NCBI RefSeq assembly: GCF_047495875.1
Contig: NC_092463.1
Coordinates: 4,039,057 to 4,103,056, forward strand
Reading direction: 5' to 3'
DNA: 64,000 nt
Origin: Pithys albifrons albifrons
Taxonomy: Eukaryota > Chordata > Aves > Passeriformes > Thamnophilidae
A program made the position numbers and the translations under genes. The notes under the pieces were generated by a model that worked only from the letters and a program-made list of their open reading frames with translations, was not told the DNA's origin and ran no database searches. Below are positions 23,820 through 36,500 of the stretch, piece by piece. Position 1 is the stretch's first letter; the number at the start of each line of letters is the position of its first letter.

Positions 23820-24130
23820 CAGAGGTTCGGGGGAACGGGGATGCTCCACCCCTGCACAGACACCCGTCGCGGCTGCCGCGCCAAAGCTCGGGTTTTGTTC
23901 TCCTGGAGAGGCGCTGCTGGAGACAGGGAGAGAGGGAAAGCAGCGAGGAATCAGCTCTGATTAATCCAAGCAGAGTGCACATGTCCGCAGGGAGCGGATC
24001 AGCCCCGCGTGGGAATGTCGAGCGCCGCTGTGCAGGATTAAGCCCGTCTGTTCTCCCTCAGCGTCTTGCACCGACACTGTACAATGTCAGATGTTTCTGG
24101 GCAAGGTGTAAGAAATCGGGGAGCAGCCAC
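23820..24130. promoter_or_regulatory. Candidate CpG-retaining regulatory element
   Basis: Locally high CpG (ccgtcgcggctgccgcgcc) and two bicoid-type sites (gattaatcc near 23960, ggattaagc near 24035). No exon structure is supported. Inference only. Confidence 0.3.
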
Positions 24131-24255
24131 ACCCCCCACCGCAATGTTTACCCTCCTCTGCTCTGTTTTCCTGCTGTGCAGAGGAGACCGTGGTGGGTGC
24201 TGTGCTCCGGGCTGAGGGGTGGGCTCTGTGTGCTGGAGCCTTTCTTTATTTCTCC

Positions 24256-24727
24256 ATTGAGGGGCTGGAGCGGGTCCAGAGAAGAGCAACGAGGCTGGAG
24301 AAGGGACTGGAGCACAAGTGCTGTGGGGAGAGGCTGAGGGAGCTGGGGGTGTTTAGCCTGGAGAAGAGGAGGCTCAGAGGTGACCTCAGCACTGTCTGGA
24401 ACTGCCTGAAGGGAAGTTGTGGCCAGCTGGGGGTTGGTCTCTTCTCCCAGGCACTCAGCAATAGGACAAGGGGGCACGATGGGCTCAAGCTCTGCCAGGG
24501 GAAATTGAAGTTGGAGATCAGAAACAAATTCTTTGCAGAGAGAGTGCTCAGGCATTGGAATGGGCTGCCCAGAGAGGGGGTGGATTCCCCATCCCTGGAG
24601 GTTTTTAAGGTGAGCTTGGCCGTGGCACTGAGTGCCATGATCTGGTAAAGGGACTGGAGGTGGCCCAAGGGTTGGACTTGATGATCTTGGAGGTCTTTTC
24701 CAACCCAATCCATTCTATGATTCTATG
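24256..24727 (+). mobile_element. CR1 LINE 3' fragment (group A)
   Basis: Begins ggggctggagcgggtccag and ends cattctatgattctatgg. The ORF2 C-terminus is open to its natural stop at 24648. By eye it has about seven differences from the 21.4-kb copy over the first ~250 shared bases. Confidence 0.95.
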
Positions 24728-25861
24728 GTTCGTTTTGGGTTTGAATTGCAGCTGGCAGAAGATGCTGCATTTGTGGCTGGTGACTGAGGTCACAGTGAGA
24801 CCCACCAGACCAGGGACATGGTGGGGACACAGCTCCCTGGGCTGTGCCCTGGACTGCACTGCTCACTCTTGAGGACACCACAATGCCCCAGCTCTTATCC
24901 AGGGACATGGACACAGACTTGGAGGCTCCTGCCAGCTCAGGGAAGGGAGCAAGGCAGGAGGTGGAAGCACTTCGACATGTTTATTTTGTATTTAAGGTTC
25001 TCCCTGTCCCCAGTCAGCTCATCCTCAGCAGGTTAAATCCCTTTCCCTCTTTCTCTCAGCAGGAATCCTGCTGGAGGCTCAGCTGCCAGACCAGCTCTGT
25101 CCCCAGCCACGGTCTCAGAGGACATGGACATGGATTTTTCCAAGCTGTTCCCTCCAGCAAAGGCAAATGATGGGTGAAGCCCAGGAGTGGGCAGCTGGGG
25201 ACAGGCCCTGGGTCTCCCTTGGATAATTTCCACACCTTCCCAGCCTCAGGGCAGGCTCTTATCTGCCCTCGCTCTGCCCTTATGCCCTCCCTGACACCTG
25301 GATCCTGTCCCTCTTTGCAGGAGCAAGGGCTGGTGTTGAGCATCCAGGAGCACAGCCTTGCTTTGGAGATGCTGATTTTTATTTTGGTCTAGAAATAAGA
25401 TCCATATTTTCTTAGATCTGCAAGGCTAATTGAGCAGAGGAATTGATTACCATGGGCATGAAAAATGTCTCATCTCTTTAAATCCATAAACGACTCGCAC
25501 TGATGCAGTTACAAAATCCCTGTGAAGTCCCTGAGGTGTGTTCTGGGGAGCAGAAATGCTCGTGGGGTCCCTGCTCTTAAGAAACATGAAATCCAAGGAG
25601 CCATGTCCTCTTTCCTGATGCCTCTCCAGCAGAAAGCTGTGATTTCTCTCTCAGCTGGCTCCATACTGCTCCAGTCAGCAGGATTTTTCCTTGGCCATAT
25701 TGATGGAGACCACGCAGGCAGCTTTTCATTTGCTGGGGTGAGGCTGATGCTGGTGCATCTCTGTTCACCAGGGCTGTTCATCCTTCCTTCACCACCACCC
25801 ACTGGCCTGGAACACACGGGATTTGCCAATCCTAAACATGCTGGATGCACTGAGATACTCA

Positions 25862-26004
25862 AAATCACTGAATGGTTTGGGTTGGAAGGGATCTTAGAAA
25901 GTCATCTCATTCCAATTCCCTTTGCCATGGGCAGGGACACCTTCCCCTAGACCAGGTTTCTCCAAGCCCCATCCAGCCTGGCCTTGAACACTTCCAGGGA
26001 TGGA
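25862..26004 (-). mobile_element. CR1 LINE 3' fragment (group B)
   Basis: Antisense tail aaatcactgaatggtttggg, ccatgggcagggacacc and gccttgaacacttccaggg. Truncated after about 140 bases; a T-run follows at 26031-26052. Confidence 0.92.
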
Positions 26005-27636
26005 ATCCTGAGCTGTTAGAAATTGCACCTTTCTTCTTTTTTTTTTTTTTCACCAGGATAATATCAGCAGCCTAAGAGGATGTTTTCTCTTTGTGATGAA
26101 AACCAAATAGTGAGCAATCTGTGTGCTCCAAACAAGATAATGTGAAGATACAGCAGCCCCCCTGCTTGGCTGGAGATTGCTGGATAATATATGGCATTCT
26201 GGTGGGATAATAACCTGAAATGGAGTGAGTATTTCCCCCTGCAGTGCATACATCAAATACTTAAGGTAGCCCTTTGTGGACAGAGAGTCAGAGGTGGTAT
26301 CATCTGACTGGAGAACAGAAAAGGCTTGAAAAAGGGGGATGAAAAATGCTCGTCAATGAGATGATTTTATTTTCTTGAGCTTGCAAGGCTTGGGAGGCCG
26401 TGGGATGAAAGGGGATGGAGGGAATAATTGGAGTTATGAAGTGTGGGCAGCAAGCTTGCTGCTGGGTGAGTTAATGAGCTATATGAAAATTAAATCCCTG
26501 GCACGAGCACCTGGTATGAAGACTCTCTCCCCTTGAGGTCTTTTCCTGCTGGCTGTCAGCAGGTACTAAAAAATGGGATGCAGGGTGGCATGGATATTGT
26601 CATGGAGATGCCAGGCCAACCTGCTGTCACCCAATGTCTTTCTTGGAAAGGGAGCAGACTTTCTAGGCAAGGAAAACACGGGAACTGCTGCCTGTCTGCC
26701 TTCCCTAAAGCATCAGCTGTGTGCTGACAGGAGGTCTCAGTGGGAGTTTGAGGGTCAGGTGGCTCCTGGGGCCTGGGAAGGCAAGGGCAGGGGTTAGAGG
26801 TGATATAAACCAGGGCAAAATGCCATATTGCAAAGGGGGAGCTCATGAATTTTTGGAGATGAAGCAGATTTTCTGCTGAACTGTGGGCTCAGGAATGAAA
26901 ATTAAAAGGAGGAGAAAGATCTTAGTGCACTCACTGTGTGCCATTTACATGTGATGCTGCTGAGGAAAAGTGGGACCCTAAAGTGTAATGAGCAAAATAA
27001 AGACGAGGAAATGCTTAAGCACCCTGTGAAATCTCTTTGGGAATGTGCCACAGAATTGTGGTCCTTGCCTCCAAAAGGCTGAGTTTAAATTGCAGCAGGT
27101 GCAGCAAAGGGTCGCTGGGAAGGGCAGGAGAAGAAGGGCCTATTTTAGGCAAGGAGCTGAAAAATATCATCTCTGTTTGGCCAAGGAGGTTGGGAGAGGA
27201 CGTGATGCCTGTCTATAAATACAGAAGGAGTGTAAACACCAGGGAGGGAAGCAAAGTGATGGAACTGGAAGGGCCATGTCAGCAGAAAAACAAATCACTG
27301 TGGACTGGGCAGGAATAAATCTGTGAGGAGATCAGCACTTGGCTGCAGGACCCTGGGACGGTGGGGTAATAGGATTGTTGGGGGTGAAAGAGCTCAAAAC
27401 TAATTTTGAGGCAGAGCTTGTTAAATTGATGAAAGATCTGACAGGGCTGTTTCTGCCGGCAGCAAACTGGGAGCTGAGCTGGGAAATCCCTTTGGGGGAG
27501 TATTACCCTGAACTCCCTGACTTGCATCCACAACACCCCAGTGACCCTGAGCTTATGGTAATAGGAGTAGTGACTATTAATAGCAGTACATGATTCCTTA
27601 TTTTTATTTTCCATGCCTATCCCATGATATTTGCAA

Positions 27637-27743
27637 CAAAAAAAAAAAAGAAAAAAAAAAGAAAAAAAAAAGGAATATCTGAAATTAATATTGGAATATC
27701 TGAAATTAGTATTGGAATATCTGAAATTAATATTGGAATATCC
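27637..27743. repeat. Poly-A run followed by 21-bp tandem repeat
   Basis: A-runs broken by single G (27637-27671) are followed by three full and one partial copy of ggaatatctgaaattaatatt starting at 27672, 27693, 27714 and 27735. No recognisable retroelement precedes the A-run. Confidence 0.9.
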
Positions 27744-30057
27744 AAAAATGCCTCCTTGCATTAGATGAGTGGATATCAGGACTAGCATGGAGTCCCCCAG
27801 CAAGGTACAAAGGAGGGGCACCAGTGCAAAGACCCCCTAAATGAGCCTGTGAGGGTCCTGTGCTGATGAGCAGAACTGCTGTTAATAGTCCTTGAATGCT
27901 CAAAAGAATTAAGGAGCCTGTGCCCAGGCTGAGCCCACTGGGGAGTTAAGCCATGCCTGGCAATGCTGGGAGGTCCCAGGGCTGTTTTCAGGAGTGTGTA
28001 CAAGTGTGTTAAAACCAGCACAGCTTCAACTGGTGAGCCAAACACAGACTGGTGGGGTCTGGACACAGCAGAAGTGGGGCTAGAGAGGTGCAGGCTGCGT
28101 GGTACAGGGAAAAGGGAGGCAGCAGGAGCTGGGAGGGACCAGGAAGAAGGATGCTTGTGGTGAGGGATGTTCAGTGAGGGGTGTGTGGGCACAGCAAAAC
28201 CACCCTGAGCTGCTCTGTGCTGCTGCTGTTGAGGGAACCACAATACTGCAGTAGTGCTTTCTGGTAGCAGCCCAGAAATGGGCAAAACTTTCTTTTTTTT
28301 TCTCAGCTAGACTGAATATTTCCTGCCAGCTGAGAGCCTTCAGAAAGATGGATCATAAAGCCCTCTGGGTGTTTTTTGGGATAGGTCTGTGGGCTGCCAG
28401 CCAAGCTTGAGATTTTGGAAGGGGTCATGTGAGGGAAGCAGGAGAGGCTTTCCTGCAGTGGGAGGGTGTTTGTTCTGCTGCAGGAACAGACCTAGGAGTG
28501 ATTTCCCTATTTCTTTCCCTGGGCATTTCAGTGTTGTTAATCAGACAGAGCTCACAGATCTGTTAATTTGTTGGACTGGAATATGCTTAACCTCGTGATG
28601 AGGGTGTTTGGATAAAGCATTTGGAAGGCTGTGCTGTTTGGACTCAAAGGGGTTGGAGGAAGCTTATGTGGGGTCACAGTGACCTAATTAGGATTTAGGG
28701 GAAATGCTGGATTTGTAAATGGGTAAAGGAATGGTAAAGGAAGGAGGGAGCTGGAACGTGCTGTTAGATGTAGAGTAAAGCATTAAATGAGCATGTAAAT
28801 TAGATGGCTCTCATTATGAAAGGGCAAGTTTGATGAACAGTTCCTGAGAGCTTTCCCCAGAATGTTGCTTTTGACTTCTGCCACTCGCTTTATTATGGCA
28901 GGACACGGAGGCTGGATGGGTGGGAGGGATAATGAACTGCTGATAACACCATGCACTGGAACAGTGTGGCTTTGATGCTGGCAATAAAGAGTGATCACTT
29001 CCCCTCTAAGCCCAGCACCAGGAAATCTGAGCATTATCACAAAGTTTAGCTGCTCAGGAACTCACCAAACCCATCATCAGGCACAAGGGGCTGAGGTCTG
29101 TTTGAATTTCAATGTCAGTGCTGGGGGAGGTTTGTGGCAGGATTCATGTCTTGTGTCCTGCTGGGATGAGGGGGTGAGTGTCTCCTGAATGTGTGTATGG
29201 TCAAGCCCAAGGTTTCATGGGAAGTTCTTCCCAGCATCTCCCAAAATTCTTCCCAGGAGCCTCCTAGCACCCAGGACTGCCACAAGCCATGGCAGAGAAC
29301 AAGAGCCACCTCCTGCACTTGTGTAAGTCCTTAGGATGAAGCAGCAGTGGTTTTTACCTGCCTAAAACAATGTTGACTATTTAACCTCAAGCCCTAGACC
29401 TTCTCAGCTTGACAACAGCACATCAGAGGCACAAGATAATTCCCCCTGAGCTTTCTACTTGCTGAAACAACTTCTATTTCAGCTCAGGCTGTGTGTGTTG
29501 GCCATGGACTCCAGCCCAGCCGAGTGCAAAGGCTCCAGAGATATAAGCAAAATCCCATTTACCTTTTATGAATGTGAACAGCTGAAGGATCAGAGATGTC
29601 CATCCCATTAAGAAGCAGGTTAGAGTAATTTTCAGGTGCAGGGAATAGATTTTGCTGAATAAGACAGTTTTAGTTACCACTCCTGCAGCTGAAGATGAAA
29701 ATCCTGCTTCTCATCAGCTGCTTTCCCGAGTTTGGTGATCACCTCCTTTGGTTTATTTGGAATACAGTAACAGACCTGGGGAGAGGCTTGGAGGCTGATG
29801 GAGTGGACCTGTCTTTACAAAGTCTGGATCCCTCAGGTGAGGCTGCAAAGGGTTTCCTGAAGTCCTCAGCTCTCCTGGAGGAGGTGTTGGGCTCTGAGAC
29901 ACATCTGCAGCCAAATGTGCCCAGGTGATGTAGATGTTCATGGTTCTCCTGGATCAGTTTTCTCAGAGATAAGGAGATTGGTAGGATGAGCATCTGTGAG
30001 TATGTTAGACTCAAAGAATTCTCCTTTTGGGCTGATATTCCTTTGGACTAGTAGTGA

Positions 30058-30205
30058 ATTTTAGCTCAGTTGGTTAAAACTTGGTTGTTATAATGCCAAG
30101 GTCATGGGTTCAATCCCCTATGTGGGCCATTGACTTAAGAGTGGACTCGATGATCCTTGTGGGTCCTTCCAACTCAGAATAGTCTGTGATTTTGTGATTC
30201 TGTGA
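30058..30205 (+). mobile_element. tRNA-Ile-derived SINE with CR1-like tail
   Basis: Head ttagctcagttggttaaaac and B box ggttcaatccc fit tRNA-Ile; tail gactcgatgatccttgtggg ends in tgtgattttgtgattctgtg octamer-like repeats. This copy has the best preserved tail but lacks the gaccctgag leader. Confidence 0.9.
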
Positions 30206-30961
30206 AATCTGTCCCGTGCTACTTTTCCTCATCCCTCCTGCACCCTGACCTTTAGCTGTGGGTTTGTCAGGGCCAGGATTACCCCATTCTGTCAGTGTGG
30301 GTTTGGGCAGTGAGGTCGTGGTGTTGGTTACACCCCTCAGCAGGAATCAACATTCCCTGACCCTGGAAAGCCCAGGAATCAACCCCCAATTGCAGCAGCC
30401 CCCACGCTGCCTTCCTGACTCCGACTGCAGCCCTGTAATTGTCACTGTAATTGCAGGGGACTTGGAAACCCTGAGCCCTGCCAGAAACATAACTTAATCT
30501 TTTCTGAGCTGTTGCTTTTGAGGGCTGAGTGTGGGGATTTGCTCTTCTCGTGGTGGCAGGGGATCAACCCTGAGCCCAGCACGGGCAGGAAGGGGCTGGG
30601 TGATGCTGCACCCTCCTGGTGCACAACAAAGAGCCCAGGTAAGGGCAGCTCATAAGCTCGTTACAGGGGCTTATTCAGCAGATGGAAGAGCTGTTCCCAG
30701 GTAGATCTCATCGTTCATTAATATGCCATTAGCCTCATTTGTGTGCCCTGCTCACCTCTGGCTGTGTCATTGTCTGGCACAGAGATTGTGTTTCCAGCCC
30801 AGCCTGTCCTTGGCATTGTGTTGTTGTCACTCCTCACCTTTCCAGGCAAAAATAAGCAGTGAGGGAGCTCAGATCACCTGGGTATGGCACTGCCAGCCTG
30901 CCTGGGGCTGGAGGGAGGTCCCAAATGTGGCACTGGGTCACGGTCCCAAGGCTGTGGGGAA

Positions 30962-31117
30962 ATGGTGCCCCATCCCTGGAAGTGTCCAAGGCCAGGCTGG
31001 ACAGGGCTTGGAGCAGACTGGGATAGTGGAAGGTGTCCCTGCCCATGGCAGAGGCTGGAATGTGATGGTCTTGAAGGTCCCTTCCAAACCAACCCATTCT
31101 GTGTTTCTGTGATTCTT
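30962..31117 (+). mobile_element. CR1 LINE 3' fragment (group B)
   Basis: Sense reading: ccccatccctggaagtgtcc, ccatggcagaggctgg, cccttccaaaccaaccc and octamers ttctgtgtttctgtgattct. Confidence 0.93.
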
Positions 31118-31267
31118 GATCCTTGCACTTGTCCCAGTGCAAGACTCTGCACCAGGAGGGGCACAGGCTCCAGGGACAATCACCCCCTTCTTGCTTCCCC
31201 CACAGCTGAAATCAGGAGGGGACAAGCAGATAGCACAAAATCGTCATTAAAAATGAATTAACTACAT

Positions 31268-31431
31268 TGTCCAGGGAAGTGGTAGATGCCTCATCTACAG
31301 AAACATTACAGATCAGGTTGGATGACACTCTGAGCAATGTGGTCTAGTGGAAGTTGTCCTGCCCATGGCAGAGAGTTGGAATGAGATGCTCTTTTAAGGT
31401 CCGTTCCAACCCAAACCATCCTATGAATCTG
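31268..31431 (+). mobile_element. CR1 LINE 3' fragment (group B), diverged
   Basis: gtccagggaagtggtagatg, ggttggatgacactctgagc, ccatggcagagagttgg and ccaacccaaaccatcctatg. Second same-strand CR1 tail within 150 bases of the previous one. Confidence 0.88.
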
Positions 31432-32419
31432 CAATTTGACTGCAAGAGATGCCAAAAGTTTATGCATCTTCTCCAGGTGCCTTGGCTGAGCATTACAAAA
31501 ACAACTGGGAGCTCAGAGCTGGGGAGGGTATTTATGAGCTTGACATGAGAACAGGTGGGTGGCAAAAAACACCTCGACCTGCAGCACAGCAGAGAGCGAT
31601 TTAGGGCTGGGAACCTGCCAGGTTCATCTGTAACATCCATCAAACTCCTCTGGAAAACCAAAGCCTGGCAAAATCCCTCTTCCTGTGCCATTCTTTCTTA
31701 AATGTTTGCTGTCAGTACATTTGGTTCTCCATTTTCCTGGGTATGCACTGAAGTGAGAGATTTTGTAATGATTCACACTGAGCAGCTTCAAGCAGCAACT
31801 GGGGAGTCTGTTAAATAGGCATCCAGCCCGGAATATTTTGTACACTCTCTAAATGCAGCACTGTAATTAAAAGACATGATTGAAATAAATGACAGAAGAC
31901 TTGGGGTTTGGGGTTTTTTTTTCCCTCCTTTTTTTTTTTTTTAATTTCCCCAAGGGAGATGGAAAGGCAGGTTGAAGTCGCACTAAGGTACCAAAAGGCT
32001 CAACAAGAATATTTGAACAAATATTCTCCAACAGTGTGGCCCAGCACAATTCCTTTCAAATGCTACATGTTCAGTTATCACCCAGGGAACTTTCTGTCTG
32101 ATTAAAAATAATTATTGCTGGCATTAAATCTGTTTGGAATTACTCGGCGCAATCCATCTCCTCTCGCACGCCGCTACCATATGCCCGGTCTGTTGAGTGA
32201 AAAATGTCTCTTTCATTCGGATAAATAATGCTTTGTAAATATTTAGGGATGGATGTTCTGGATCAGTGAGCGGCTATTTTTTTCTGATGATAAATACGTG
32301 CAAATGAGGTTGTTTTTGGCGGCAGCTCCACTCGAGGCAGGCACTATATGGGGCCAGATTAATCCCAGGGGCTGTGCCAAGATGACTTACTATGGGCACA
32401 GCAGAAGAGTCATAGAGGG
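31432..32419. other. Intergenic sequence with candidate conserved core
   Basis: T-run at 31915-31942. The stretch 32,060-32,260 (attaaaaataattattgctg, ttactcggcgcaatcc, cgcacgccgctacc) is non-repetitive and mixes AT-rich homeodomain-like motifs with CpGs; a candidate conserved non-coding element. Confidence 0.35.
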
Positions 32420-33130
32420 GAGTCATAGAGCTGTTTGGTTAAAGGTCATCTAGTCCAAAACCACTGCAAGGACCAGGCACACCTTCCATCAGCCCAGGTT
32501 GCTCCAAGCCCTGTCCAACCTGGCCTTGGACACTTCCAGGGATGGGTCAGCCACAGCTTCTCTGGGCAACCTGTGCCAGGACCCCATAGCCAAGATTTCC
32601 TTCCCAATATCCCATCTAACCCTGCTCTCTGTCAGTTTGAAGCCATTCCCCCTTGTCCTGTCACTCCATGCCCTTGTCCCAAGTTTGTCTCCAGGTCTTT
32701 TTGAACCTCTTTAAGCACTGGAAGGGGCTCTAAGGCCTCCCCAGAGCCGCCTTTTCTCCAAGCTGAACAACCTCAGTTCTCTCAGCCTGTCTCCACAGCA
32801 GAGGTGCTCCAGCCTTCTGAGTATCTTTGTGGCCTCCTCTGGACCCTCTCCAGCGGGTCCATGTCCTTCTTACACCACGTGCCCTAGAGCTGGATGCAGC
32901 ACGGCAAGAGGGATCTCACCAGACACAAGTACAGGGGGACATTCCCTCTCCTGGCTTGCTGTCCATGCTGCTTTTGGTGCAGCCCAGGATGTGATTTGCT
33001 TTCTTATGGGTCAGGTCCAGCCCCTCATTCAGGTCCTTCTTGGCAGAGATGCTCCTTGACCCTTTCATTCCCCAGTTTGAATCAATGCTGGGAGTTCCCC
33101 CAGTCCAGGTGCAGAACCTTGTGCTGAATG
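32420..33130 (-). mobile_element. CR1 LINE 3' fragment (group B), 0.7 kb
   Basis: Weak tail (gagtcatagagctgtttgg), then ccaggttgctccaagccc, ctctcagcctgtctccacag, gggtccatgtccttcttaca, gctggatgcagcacgg and gcagcccaggatgtgatttg blocks, reaching deep into ORF2. Frames are broken; the longest group B copy here. Confidence 0.93.
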
Positions 33131-33289
33131 AGTGGAGAGTGAACAACTTTGGAAGATTTAAAATCCATTAAGATATTCACAATGCCTGCCAGCCAGCCAT
33201 GCTTGCAGGTGCCTGGATGTTGGGCAAATTCCATGGATTTCCCTTGTTCCTGCTGCCAAGTCCCAGGAGGGACATGGACAAGGGCACAA

Positions 33290-33579
33290 GAATCACAGAA
33301 TCATAGAATCAGTTGGGTTGGAAAAGACCTCTGAGATCATCAAGTCCAACCCTTGGTCCAACTCCAGTCCCTTTACCAGATCATGGCACTCAGTGCCACA
33401 GCCAATCTCAGTTGAAAAACCTCCAGGGATGGGGAATCCACCCCCTCTCTGGGCAGCCCATTCCAATGCCTGAGCACTCTCTCTGCAAAGAATTATTTTC
33501 TGATCTCTGACTTCAATTTCCCCTGGCAGAGCTTGAGCCCATCATGCCCCCTTGTCCTATTGCTGAGTGCCTGGGAGAG
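33290..33579 (-). mobile_element. CR1 LINE 3' fragment (group A)
   Basis: Tail gaatcacagaatcatagaat, then gacctctgagatcatcaag to ctattgctgagtgcctggg. It lies 160 bases right of the previous CR1 in the same orientation. Confidence 0.95.
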
Positions 33580-36500
33580 CTGGATTTTGCATTGTGTCTG
33601 GAACTGACCTTGTTCCCTGGTGTCTGGAAGGGGGGTTTGCTCAGGAAAAAGGACACATGAACCCCTTGGCATGCCCAGACCCCCCATAGCTGCCAACACA
33701 GCTCATGGGACTGGGTGGGATAGTGAGTTCTCGCTCCTGAAACCGCGTGACGGCAGCAGAGCCGACGCTTTGCATCTTTCCCCTTTTGCACTTCAAAAGT
33801 GCTGCAAGGAAACTGCTCAGCTCAGTGCCAAAAAACGTATTTACTGAACACATATAACCTCCAGGACATCTGCTCTTGGTGATTCATGGAGAGGGAGTAC
33901 GGCTGTCAGACGGCGCACAGGATATTTAAAGAAATACAGTTTTCACATGTAGTGTTTTGTCCAGAGGTGCTAAACGAGATGAAGTCTCTCCTGCCACTGA
34001 GATAACGGGCTCTGCAAGGGGTGGGAGTTCACCCAGACCAATTCCCTCCACTCCCAAAATGCTTCCCAGGGAGTGGAGGTGTCGGAGAGCACGTCCAAAA
34101 GATTAATTTCTTTCCCTCAGGGTATGCACAGGAGGGGAGAGGCAAGTCCCAAACCTCCAGTCATCCTCGCCGAGGTGCTGCCACCTCCTTGTCTCCATCA
34201 CCTCCTTCTCCCAGACAAATTAAAAGTGGCAGGAGATCCTGGTCCAGCCTGGCTCATGCTGAGGAGAACCCCTCAGATGTATTTGCTTTGCATTCCATTA
34301 AAACACGGAGGCAAACAACGGGCATTAATGAATTCCTTAGTTTATGATGACAATACATTTTGAGTCCTCCTATTGATTTGCAGAGCAAGCTGATAAAAAG
34401 AGCAAACCTTGCACTATTTACCAGCTCGAGTCTGAGCGTAATGTCTGAATCAACAGAGCTTGTTTGCTTCTGAAAATCCAAATGAGGACAAAAATAATCT
34501 CCTCTCCAGGAGGCTGGCAATGCCCTGCAGGAGGGGTTTTACCAGTCTCTCTCACAAAGGTGGCACAGCTTGAGGCCAACCTGGAGGACCTGGTTGGTGT
34601 AACTGGGATTTCCCTTTTTCCAGGTCTGCACCAGTGCCCACGGGGGGCAGGTGCTAGGTCAAGCTGTGAAAACTGGGAACAGAGGAAAAAAGCTTTTGAC
34701 AGTCAGCTGAGTCATCAGCTCTTCACGGTTAATTAGGCCTAGTTCCTAATCAAAGTCATTATTTACCTTGGAAAGCAGGAGACTGGGCTGCTCCAGTCCT
34801 TGCTGAGTGCAGGTCTTGGCTTTGATTTTCCAGGTATGCCGAGGGAGGATGAGTGGGAAACACAGGCACACAGTCCATGGAAACATTTAAAAAGCCTAGA
34901 AATTAGGAACTAGGAGCCATTGGGAGGGTCAGTGTCACCTCTGGTGCTCTGGGGTTTCTTCCACACTGTCCCATGTGCAGTGGCAGCCACAGGATGGAGG
35001 GGGATGAGTGGTGGGATTCTGGTTGACCATAAGCTGGATCAAAACCACCCTTGCTCACATCAGTTAAAAAAGAAAAATAAAAAAGGAGGATTAAAGAAAT
35101 TTCTTTTTTTGGAATATTGGAGACCATAGGCCATGCCTTTGTCTCCACACTCGCCCCAAGAGCAGATGGAGCAAACCCATCCTCTGCTTCCCACCCCAAA
35201 ATGCAACAGCATGTTCAAGTCTTGACCAAAGAGAACATCACAAAAGCAAGTCAAAGCCTTGATCTAAGCCAGCTTGTTTAAATATTCTCGTGCTCCCTGT
35301 GATTAGATTTCAGACTTTTACTCCCTGATTACTTTAGCCTGGAAAAAAAGTGATACATCAGAGAGGAGAAAGAAAGGCCTGATTCACTGATGAGGGCATG
35401 GCACTGCTGAGCACAGGATTCCTCAGGAATTGGTTGGAGTCTTAGAATGCCCTGCAGTAAATAAAAACAACCAAAGATTACCAAGGAGTGGAGGAGATAA
35501 TTCTGCTGGATCTCTCAAGTTATAGGATGCTTTTTGGGAGAGTGACTCTGGGGGAATGCTCCATGGACACTATGAAGAGTTATGGTTACTAATGAACAAC
35601 CTGGGCTTTTGGTACCATCAAATTGTTTCTGTTCAGGATCCTGAAGAGACTTTGGGTTTCCTGGACATCCCTTTCCTCACATGCCCATGGAGAGGGGCCA
35701 CAAGGACCCTTCCCATCTTGTTTGTCCCTCTGAAGTGGCAGCTGCAGGAGTGTCCTGGGGCTGTGCTGGCTCCACGATCAGCTCCACCTTCACTCACAAA
35801 TTATTTGTGGTCATTACTGGCTTCTCACTCCTGGTGTCTTCAGGGCATCTGGTGTCATGGAAATGCTCAGCAAGCAAAAACCTCCCAGTGTGCTCATCTT
35901 GATGCCCAGACCCATATTTTATTTTGTTTTTCCTGCAGCCAGGAATGTGCTTGCAGGGTGCCCTTCAAAAGCCCACAAGGTTTCATATCATGGGAAGAGA
36001 CTCCCCAGAACCCTTGGGTCCTTCTCCCCTTGGTTTTGGAGACTTTAGGCCTGGCTGAAAGCCCATCATGGCCAAGGACCAGGCACAGGATCAATGATTT
36101 TTTTGCAGCAGATGATTTTTAGGAGGAAGGAGGCAGTGTGGTGGTGTGGGCACTTCCAAACAAAGATAAACAAGGGTGCTCCAAATAACTCCGTTCTTGC
36201 TGGTGAGGGGTATTTTTATCCAGCAGCATGGCACAAAAATAACACAGATGGCTGGAAAAAGAAGGAAAGGCTGCTTTGCTGGGAGAGGAGTTGCTGTGTT
36301 TCACAGGGAAAGCCAGGAACATCTTTTTTGCAGCCCTCTCCCAGCTCTCCATTAGCCACACCATTCCCAGGGGGTGTTACCCGTGGTGTTTGCATGGACA
36401 TGGTGGATGTCTTTAAATGGCTGCTATAAAGTAATTAAGGTTGAAAGGTCAGGCTTGGGTATAAACAGCCCCCAGGAGCCTGTTTTTACACCCTGGCCAT

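Larger units (their letters stand above)
24728..30057. other. Intergenic sequence with sparse repeats
   Basis: Besides the CR1 at 25862, the T-run at 26031 and the poly-A/21-bp array at 27637, no elements are seen. No open frame carries a known domain. AATAAA-like hexamers occur but without an upstream gene to serve. Confidence 0.45.
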
